From NCBI RefSeq assembly GCF_041228105.1, contig NZ_CP166097.1, positions 4,092,001 to 4,156,000 of the forward strand: a stretch of 64,000 bases of DNA. The letters run 5' to 3'. This DNA comes from Pectobacterium aroidearum (GTDB taxonomy: Bacteria; Pseudomonadota; Gammaproteobacteria; Enterobacterales; Enterobacteriaceae). The notes beneath the pieces are model-generated. The model was not told the DNA's origin and ran no database searches. It worked only from the letters and a program-made list of their open reading frames with translations. Shown piece after piece: positions 57,950 to 64,000 of this stretch (within the stretch, counting starts at the first letter, position 1; each line of letters starts with the position of its first letter). The position numbers were made by a program, and so were the translations under genes.

Positions 57950-59224
57950 TTAGCGATAAACTGGCAGTAAATCGAAGCTGGAAAGAATATGTATCAGCGC
58001 GGTGCCGATACCAAATAACAGCACCAGCGCAATCATCGCATTGCCGCCGCGCACGCGGAACAGCGGGCTACCGAAACGGACACGCGACGCGCGAGCCAGC
58101 AGCGCTGGCGTAATCACCGCCCACACCGTCGCCGCCAGCCCGGCAAAACCAATCGCATAAATAAAGCCGTTCGGATACAGCAGGCCGCCAATAACAGGCG
58201 GAAGAAAAGTCACCAGTGCCGTTTTCGCTCTTCCCATCCGGCTATCGTCAAACTTCAGCAAATCCGCCAGATAATCGAACAGCCCCAGCGTTACGCCGAG
58301 AAACGAACAGGCAACGGCAAAGTTGGAAAAGACGGTGAGCAACACGTCCAGATAAGGACTATTCAACACCCCGCCCAACGCCTGCACCAGCACATCAATA
58401 TTCCCGCCCCGTTCGGCAATCCCGATGAAGTCAGGACGAGCGATATTCCCCATCGTGCCAATCAGCCAGATGGTATACATCGCCAGCGCCAGTACGCTGC
58501 CAATAAACAAACAGCGTTTGATGATTTGCGGTTCACGGCCGTAGTGCTTCACCAGACTGGGAACGTTGCCGTGGAAGCCGAAAGACGCCAGGCAGAATGG
58601 CAGCGTCATCAGCACATACGGAAGATAGCTCGGTGCTTCCTCCGCCACATTGAGTAAAACAACGGGCTTAACATTCCACAGCAGACTGCCGAACGTCATG
58701 AAAAAGGTCAGAACCTTCGCCGCCAGGAAAAAAGCCGTCATGCGGCTGACTGCCGCAGTACTCCACCACACGGTTAGCGCGACAAACAGCGCAAACAGGA
58801 AGCCGCCGATTCGGGCGGAGAAATCGATCGACATCTCAGCTAGCGTGTGATGGATGATTGAACCACTCGCCGAAATGTAAGCGTAAGTCAGAATATAGAG
58901 GACGAAGGCGATCGATATGCCGTTAACGACATTCCAGCGCTGACCCAGCAGATCTTTAGTCAACGTATCAAAGCTGGAGCCAGTCGGATAATTGAGGTTG
59001 GCTTCCAGTATCATCAGACCCGAGTGATACATACAAAACCAGGTAAACACCAGCACGGCAAATGACCAGAAAAACCAGGCCCCCGACATCACCACCGGCA
59101 GGGAAAACATCCCGGCACCAATAATCGTCCCTGCAATAATCATCGACCCGCCAAACAGCGAAGGAAGACGTTTTTCTGTACCGCTTTTTTCTACCGTATT
59201 TTCTTGCACTGCGCGTGTTGCCAT
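57950..59224 (-). CDS. mtr: High-affinity tryptophan permease Mtr
   Basis: 424 residues, eleven membrane helices, HAAAP family. Shares [49 protein letters not shown] and [15 protein letters not shown] with E. coli Mtr, closer than to TyrP or TnaB. Takes up tryptophan with protons. No clear TrpR or TyrR site was seen in the upstream gap. N-terminus is about ten residues longer than E. coli Mtr. Confidence 0.88.
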   Translation of the reverse strand: MATRAVQENTVEKSGTEKRLPSLFGGSMIIAGTIIGAGMFSLPVVMSGAWFFWSFAVLVFTWFCMYHSGLMILEANLNYPTGSSFDTLTKDLLGQRWNVVNGISIAFVLYILTYAYISASGSIIHHTLAEMSIDFSARIGGFLFALFVALTVWWSTAAVSRMTAFFLAAKVLTFFMTFGSLLWNVKPVVLLNVAEEAPSYLPYVLMTLPFCLASFGFHGNVPSLVKHYGREPQIIKRCLFIGSVLALAMYTIWLIGTMGNIARPDFIGIAERGGNIDVLVQALGGVLNSPYLDVLLTVFSNFAVACSFLGVTLGLFDYLADLLKFDDSRMGRAKTALVTFLPPVIGGLLYPNGFIYAIGFAGLAATVWAVITPALLARASRVRFGSPLFRVRGGNAMIALVLLFGIGTALIHILSSFDLLPVYR

Positions 59225-59363
59225 AACCGATATTCGCTCGTTGTTTTTTATCGAGTCCGGGGAAGATCCCCTAAAGACGAGGCGGGATCATGGCATAAAA
59301 CAAAAATTATTCCATTGATTCATATTAGCTAAGCGACTATTTGGTCGATAAGTTGGGAGAATA

Positions 59364-59393
59364 AAAAAACCCAGCCAACAATCGACTGGGTTT
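59364..59393 (-). terminator. Terminator of maeB
   Basis: On the minus strand AACCCAG / CTGGGTT stem followed by T6, just beyond the maeB stop. Confidence 0.85.
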
Positions 59394-59414
59394 ATCTGTA
59401 TTACTGGAAATAAT

Positions 59415-61694
59415 TTACAGCGGCTGAGTTTGCGCTTCCACCACTGCCAGCGCCACCATGTTCACGATCCGACGTACTGAAGCAATTGGCGTCAGGATGT
59501 GTACCGGCTTCGAGATCCCCATCAGTACCGGCCCCACCGTCACGCCCTCTGAAGACGACACGCGCAGCAGGTTATAGCTGATACGCGCAGACTCCATATT
59601 CGGCATGATCAGGATGTTAGCCGAGCCTTTCAGCGGGCTGTCCGGCATCTGCTCGCGGCGGATCGCTTCCACCAGCGCGGCGTCGCCATGCATCTCGCCG
59701 TCAATCTCCAGTTCCGGTGCCAGTTTATTGACCAGCGCCAGCGTTGCCCGCATCTTCTGCGCCGTCGGAGAATCCGAGGTGCCGAAGCTGGAGTGCGACA
59801 GCAGCGCGACTTTCGGCTCGATACCGAAACGACGCACGCTTTCTGCCGCCATCAGGGTAATTTCCGCCAACTGTTCCGGCGTTGGATCTGCGTTGACGTA
59901 GGTATCAGCGATAAAGGTATTGCCGCTCGGCAGCATCAGCGCGTTCATCGCCCCCGCCGCATGCACGCCCTCGCGGTAGCCGAATACTTTCTCAACCACA
60001 TCGAAATGCTCTTCATAGGTGCCAATCGTGCCGCAAATCAGCGCATCCGCTTCGCCACGGTGAACCATGATGGCACCAATCAGCGTTGGGTTGCCGATCA
60101 CCGCGCGTTGTGCTTTTTCCTGCGACACACCGCGACGTTTCATCAGTTGGAAATACTCGCTCCAGTATTCTTTGAAGCGCGGATCCGATTCGTTGTTAAC
60201 CACTTCGAAATCTTTACCGATGGTCAGTTGCAGCCCCAGTTTTTGCAGACGCATTTCAATCACGCTCGGGCGGCCGATCAGAATCGGGAACGCCAGACCC
60301 AGCGTTACCAGCTCTTGCGTAGCATGCAGCACGCGCGCATCTTCCCCTTCCGCGAATACCACACGCTTCGGCTGCTGACGCGCCTGTGCGAAGATCGGTT
60401 TCATGAACAGGTTAGTTTTGTAGACGAACTGGGTCAGTTTTTCGATGTAGGCATCGAAATCCTCGATGGGGCGCGTCGCTACGCCAGAATCCATCGCCGC
60501 CTTTGCCACGGCCGGTGCGATCTTGATGATCAAACGCGGGTCGAACGGTTTCGGAATCAGATAATCCGGCCCGAATGACAGATCCTGATCGCCATAGGCA
60601 GAGGCCACCACTTCACTCTGCTCCGCCAGCGCCAGATCGGCAATCGCGTGCACGCAAGCCAGCTTCATCTCTTCGTTAATCGTGGTCGCACCCACATCCA
60701 GTGCACCGCGGAAGATGAACGGGAAGCACAGGACGTTATTCACCTGATTCGGATAGTCCGAACGACCGGTACAGATAATCGCATCTGGGCGCACTTCTTT
60801 CGCCAGCGGCGGCAGAATTTCCGGTTCAGGGTTTGCCAATGCCATGATCAGCGGACGCGGCGCCATGGTTTTCACCATATCCTGCGTCAGTACGCCAGGG
60901 CCGGAGCAGCCGAGGAAGATATCCGCATCAGGGATCACGTCTGCCAGTTTGCGCGCGCCGTTATCTTCTACTGCATAGGCCGCTTTAGTTTCTTCCATGT
61001 TTTCATCACGGCCGTGATAAATCACGCCGCGCGAATCACATACGACAATGTTGTGCTTCTGAAGGCCCAGCGCCACCAGCAGGTTCAGACAGGCGATAGA
61101 CGCCGCGCCAGCACCGGATACCACCAGACGCACGTCAGAAATATTTTTTTCTACTACGCGCAGGCCGTTCAGAACCGCGGCAGTACAGATGATCGCCGTG
61201 CCGTGCTGATCGTCATGGAAGACGGGAATCTTCATGCGCTCACGCAGTTTCTTCTCGATGTAGAAGCACTCCGGTGCCTTGATGTCTTCCAGATTGATAC
61301 CGCCGAACGTCGGCTCCAGCGCAGCGATCACGTCGATCAGCTTGTCTGGGTCCAGTTCATCGACTTCGATATCGAAAACATCAATGCCGGAGAATTTTTT
61401 GAACAGAACGCCTTTACCTTCCATTACTGGCTTACCGGCCAGTGCACCGATATTGCCGAGGCCGAGAACGGCGGTTCCGTTAGAGATCACGGCGACCAGA
61501 TTGCCGCGCGCAGTATATTTGTAGGCTGCCAGCGGATCTTCCGCAATTTCCAGACAGGGTGCGGCGACACCGGGAGAATACGCCAATGCCAGATCGCGCT
61601 GCGTCGCCAGCGGCTTCGTCGGGGAAACCTGAATTTTTCCGGGGATCGGATACTGGTGGAAATCAAGGGCGCTTTGCTTTAGCTGTTCATCCAT
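59415..61694 (-). CDS. maeB: NADP-dependent malic enzyme with phosphotransacetylase-like tail
   Basis: 759 residues, the E. coli MaeB size. N-terminal malic enzyme (about 1-430): [22 protein letters not shown] and the NADP fold [18 protein letters not shown]-terminal phosphotransacetylase-like regulatory domain (about 430-759) with PTLIGAIMV and [11 protein letters not shown]. Decarboxylates malate to pyruvate making NADPH; the tail gives acetyl-CoA control. The opposite strand is open over long stretches because of codon bias; these are not genes. Confidence 0.97.
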   Translation of the reverse strand: MDEQLKQSALDFHQYPIPGKIQVSPTKPLATQRDLALAYSPGVAAPCLEIAEDPLAAYKYTARGNLVAVISNGTAVLGLGNIGALAGKPVMEGKGVLFKKFSGIDVFDIEVDELDPDKLIDVIAALEPTFGGINLEDIKAPECFYIEKKLRERMKIPVFHDDQHGTAIICTAAVLNGLRVVEKNISDVRLVVSGAGAASIACLNLLVALGLQKHNIVVCDSRGVIYHGRDENMEETKAAYAVEDNGARKLADVIPDADIFLGCSGPGVLTQDMVKTMAPRPLIMALANPEPEILPPLAKEVRPDAIICTGRSDYPNQVNNVLCFPFIFRGALDVGATTINEEMKLACVHAIADLALAEQSEVVASAYGDQDLSFGPDYLIPKPFDPRLIIKIAPAVAKAAMDSGVATRPIEDFDAYIEKLTQFVYKTNLFMKPIFAQARQQPKRVVFAEGEDARVLHATQELVTLGLAFPILIGRPSVIEMRLQKLGLQLTIGKDFEVVNNESDPRFKEYWSEYFQLMKRRGVSQEKAQRAVIGNPTLIGAIMVHRGEADALICGTIGTYEEHFDVVEKVFGYREGVHAAGAMNALMLPSGNTFIADTYVNADPTPEQLAEITLMAAESVRRFGIEPKVALLSHSSFGTSDSPTAQKMRATLALVNKLAPELEIDGEMHGDAALVEAIRREQMPDSPLKGSANILIMPNMESARISYNLLRVSSSEGVTVGPVLMGISKPVHILTPIASVRRIVNMVALAVVEAQTQPL

Positions 61695-61942
61695 TTTATG
61701 TACCTTTTCGGTTTTGTTGTGTCTGTAGGGTCGAGAGTACCCAGTATAGTGTTTGCCAATAGCTAAACTACCGAGAATGGCAAAAACTGAGGGGGAATGC
61801 TGGTTAATATAGTTATTTTATTTGACGGTTTTTTGTTCAGCAGCCGGATGCGCTACAAGAGGAAATCGCGCGGTGCAGGTACACCACGCGATAGAACAGA
61901 GAGTCAATAAAACAGATGGCGATGAGAGAAGATAGGGCGAAA

Positions 61943-62908
61943 CTAGTGTTTGGCGGAGATCAAACTCAACACCGTACGGGCATTGCTGGCGCTGGTGGCG
62001 ATCACATCCACAATGCCAGAACGCAGCGCAGCCAGAATCGCCGTTGCTTTGGTGTTTTCAGAGGCGATCGCTATCACATAAGGGATCTTGCGTAACTGAT
62101 CGAGACTCAGCCCGATGACTCTATCGTTCATCACCGTATCCACAGGCCGCCCCTGAATATCCAGAAAAGCATACCCGGCGATATCGCCGACCACCCCCTC
62201 ATCCTGGCGTGCCGTAATAATCTCCTGCGAGGTAAACCAGCCGAGCTGAACCATGAAACTGTTTTCGTTCATATCGCCTAATCCCACCAGCGCAATATCC
62301 GCTTTGCTTGCACGCTCAAGCGTGTCATTGATCAAACGGTTTTGCATAAAGGAGGATTTCAGCGCCGAATTTTCAACATAAGCGGGCGCGTACAGCGTTT
62401 CGCTCGTAGCATTAAATTTCCGCGCCAGATGACGGCTGATATGATCGGCATCGATCAGTTCTCCATCACGCTGCGTGCCGCCAATGCCACAGATGAACTT
62501 GCAGTGCCGTTCAGGAAACACGCCCACATGACTGGCGACAGCAGCCACATTGCGCCCCTGCCCGACCGCCACGGACATGCCATTTTTTAAAATACTGGAC
62601 AAGTAAGTAGACACCAGCGATGCCACCTGCTGGCGCTGTTCATCCTCATCATGGTGATCGATCGCAATCAACACACGCTTGATGCCAAAGCTCTTAATAA
62701 ACTGTTGTTCAAGCTGAGAGCTAAATACCGGATGATAGCGGACATTGATTTCAACGATCCCTTCCGCCCGCGCCCGCTTCAACAAACGTCCGACTTTGAT
62801 ACGCGAGATACCAAAGCGGCTGGCAATCTCTTCCTGCGTTTGTTGATTTTCATAATACGCGACGGCTATTTCCGTTAGTAATTCACTGTCTGAATCAAAT
62901 TCACTCAT
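61943..62908 (-). CDS. SorC-family sugar-responsive transcriptional regulator
   Basis: 321 residues from the ATG at 62908; ATG at 62920 or TTG at 62941 would add four or eleven. The N-terminal HTH (TQEEIASRFGISRIKVGRLLKRA) and a sugar-phosphate-binding domain (AVGQGRNVAAVA, GIGGTQ, ALVGLGDM) are typical of SorC/DeoR-B. subtilis type and EryD-like regulators. It follows the isomerase gene by 33 bp and likely controls the divergent operon starting at 63982. Effector inferred to be a tetrose or tetritol phosphate. Confidence 0.85.
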   Translation of the reverse strand: MSEFDSDSELLTEIAVAYYENQQTQEEIASRFGISRIKVGRLLKRARAEGIVEINVRYHPVFSSQLEQQFIKSFGIKRVLIAIDHHDEDEQRQQVASLVSTYLSSILKNGMSVAVGQGRNVAAVASHVGVFPERHCKFICGIGGTQRDGELIDADHISRHLARKFNATSETLYAPAYVENSALKSSFMQNRLINDTLERASKADIALVGLGDMNENSFMVQLGWFTSQEIITARQDEGVVGDIAGYAFLDIQGRPVDTVMNDRVIGLSLDQLRKIPYVIAIASENTKATAILAALRSGIVDVIATSASNARTVLSLISAKH

Positions 62909-62941
62909 GGCTAAACCCATTTTGGTTTCGCTTAGGGTCAA

Positions 62942-63736
62942 TCACTCACCCTGTTCATTCAACAATGCTGAAACACTGCGCACCAGCTGGCAGAAATTCT
63001 CCGCATCCCATGCAGACCTGCCAATAAATAACCCGTCAATATCGGCGCATTGAATAAGTTCGCCCGTATTATGCGGATTCACGCTGCCGCCGTACAGAAG
63101 CGTAATACGAGAGGCAATGTCTTCGCCATAAAGGGCAACCAGCGCCTGACGCAAGGCAGAGTGAATATCTTGCGCTTCCTGTGCGGTGGCGGGTGTTCCC
63201 CCTTCACCGATGGCCCAGATAGGTTCATACGCAATGATGACCTTTTCCGTCTGCTGCGCGTGTAAACCCGCAAGCGCAATTTTCATTTGCCGAATGACGG
63301 TTTCTTTAGAAACGCCCCACGCTTTCTCTTGCGCACTGTCACCCACGCAAACCAGCGGACACAGTTGATAACGCAGCGCGGCCTGCACTTTTTTCTGAAT
63401 ATCCGCATCGTTTTCCGCAAAGTGCTGCCGCCGCTCGGAATGCCCCAGCTCGACAAGCGACGCGCCGCAATCACTGACCATCCGCGGAGAAACCTCTCCA
63501 GTCCACGCGCCGCTGTCAGCATAGTGCATATTCTGCGCCCCTGTCAGGCAGTTCACCTTTTGCGCAGACAGGTACTCGGTCACCTCCCTAATCAGCGTAA
63601 AAGGGGGAATGACAAAAGGCTGAATGCCTGCACCCGCCGCATCGTTAAGCTGTCTGGATAGCACCGCGCAGTAGTCCATCGCATCCTGCCGGGTCTTATT
63701 CATTTTCCAGCTCGTCCCTATCATCACTTTTTTCAT
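62942..63736 (-). CDS. Triosephosphate-isomerase paralogue (probable erythrulose-phosphate isomerase)
   Basis: 264 residues from the ATG at 63736, which has GGAG upstream; a GTG at 63754 is the frame opening. TIM catalytic residues Lys11 (SWKMNK), His99 (ELGHSERR) and Glu171 (AYEPIWAIGEG) are all kept, with phosphate loop LLYGGSVNPHN. The sequence departs from housekeeping TpiA (SWK in place of NWK, long insertions). Pairing with a SorC regulator recalls the eryH/lerI isomerases of erythritol and threitol catabolism. Activity on erythrulose-phosphate is inferred. Confidence 0.8.
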   Translation of the reverse strand: MKKVMIGTSWKMNKTRQDAMDYCAVLSRQLNDAAGAGIQPFVIPPFTLIREVTEYLSAQKVNCLTGAQNMHYADSGAWTGEVSPRMVSDCGASLVELGHSERRQHFAENDADIQKKVQAALRYQLCPLVCVGDSAQEKAWGVSKETVIRQMKIALAGLHAQQTEKVIIAYEPIWAIGEGGTPATAQEAQDIHSALRQALVALYGEDIASRITLLYGGSVNPHNTGELIQCADIDGLFIGRSAWDAENFCQLVRSVSALLNEQGE

Positions 63737-63865
63737 GTCATCTCCATCGCTCACACAGGGGCTTTCGTTCTATCGTAACAAAAGCACACCTAACAAACTT
63801 ATATTCAAACCATAAACAAATGCTCGATCACTAAAACACATAAAAAAGCGATCAATTGCATTTAA

Positions 63866-63881
63866 TGTGATCGGATTCAAA
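63866..63881 (+). promoter_or_regulatory. CRP-type site before the right-edge operon
   Basis: TGTGA-N6-TCAAA, nine of ten positions of the consensus, between the divergent isomerase gene and the partial gene at 63982. Confidence 0.55.
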
Positions 63882-63921
63882 GCTATTTATCAATTAAACC
63901 GTAAAATCCCATAAAACAAAA

Positions 63922-63944
63922 GTTCAATACATGAACATATGAAC
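63922..63944. promoter_or_regulatory. Candidate operator for the SorC regulator
   Basis: GTTCA-N5-TGAAC perfect palindrome (63922-63936) plus an extra TGAAC at 63940-63944. Similar half-sites serve the B. subtilis DeoR relative. It sits just upstream of the right-edge gene. Confidence 0.4.
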
Positions 63945-63981
63945 ACAAACCATATCGGTTTACTATAAAAAAGGGGAAATT

Positions 63982-64000
63982 ATGTCGACCGCAAAAAAAC
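63982..64000 (+). CDS. Start of an unidentified gene cut by the window edge
   Basis: ATG at 63982 preceded by AGGGGA at ideal spacing; six codons (MSTAKK) are visible. Divergent from the isomerase/SorC pair, it is probably the first gene of the operon they regulate. Function cannot be read. Confidence 0.5.

Noticed and set aside
59688..61682. Very long open frames (296 and 344 codons) opposite maeB
   Set aside because: They lie wholly inside maeB on the other strand, have histidine/arginine/glutamine-rich composition typical of antisense frames in GC-biased genes, and no ribosome site or known domain.

Overview
The window looks like a chromosomal segment of a Pectobacterium-type soft-rot enterobacterium. 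The evidence is gene content and order close to E. coli in long blocks (ribB-ubiK, zipA-cysZ-cysK-ptsHI-crr, cysM-cysWTP, yfeX-yfeY, ypeA-hemF, maeB), 127-bp ERIC elements, and several loci typical of plant-associated Pectobacteriaceae. No rRNA, tRNA, CRISPR array, prophage or insertion sequence was seen. Both window ends cut genes.

Layout. Positions 1-5848 hold a sugar-acid locus on the minus strand, with the same four gene types as E. coli rspA-rspB-ydfJ-ydfI plus a LysR regulator. Positions 6126-7091 encode an exported alpha/beta-hydrolase esterase. Positions 7601-12624 encode a five-gene anaerobic-respiration-type operon: a Tat-exported four-cluster ferredoxin, an NrfD quinol dehydrogenase, an MFS carrier, a small periplasmic protein with a covalent-FMN motif, and an exported FAD reductase. 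Positions 12707-18153 hold an alkylation-repair group (ada-alkB, an AlkA-like glycosylase and a divergent YrdC-domain protein), a PACE efflux pump with a divergent LysR gene, and a small HhH protein. Class I fumarase follows, then the NO-detoxification genes norR/norVW with three NorR half-site pairs and a sigma-54 promoter, then tehB.

Positions 26161-35397 are conserved core: FMN-riboswitch-controlled ribB, ubiK, yjeH, zipA, cysZ, cysK and ptsHI-crr. A CpxAR-like two-component system and a divergent macAB efflux pair sit between crr and cysM. The sulfate/thiosulfate locus cysP-T-W-M has no cysA at its usual place. After yfeX and yfeY comes an iron-regulated-looking insertion, 46900-55749: FecI/FecR-like regulators, a TonB receptor with a signalling domain, an M16 protease (PqqL/FusC type) and a YddA/SbmA-type ABC exporter-like protein. 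This matches a protease-associated protein import system. Core genes ypeA, hemF, yaiI, mtr and maeB follow. The window ends in a SorC regulator and a triosephosphate-isomerase paralogue, which suggest a tetritol (erythritol/threitol) catabolic locus continuing to the right.

The loci of most interest are the split-flavin periplasmic reductase operon (7601-12624), which shares a CRP-type operator with the neighbouring esterase, and the FecIR-coupled protease/import locus (46900-55749). Functions are read from motifs and family knowledge; no searches could be run.
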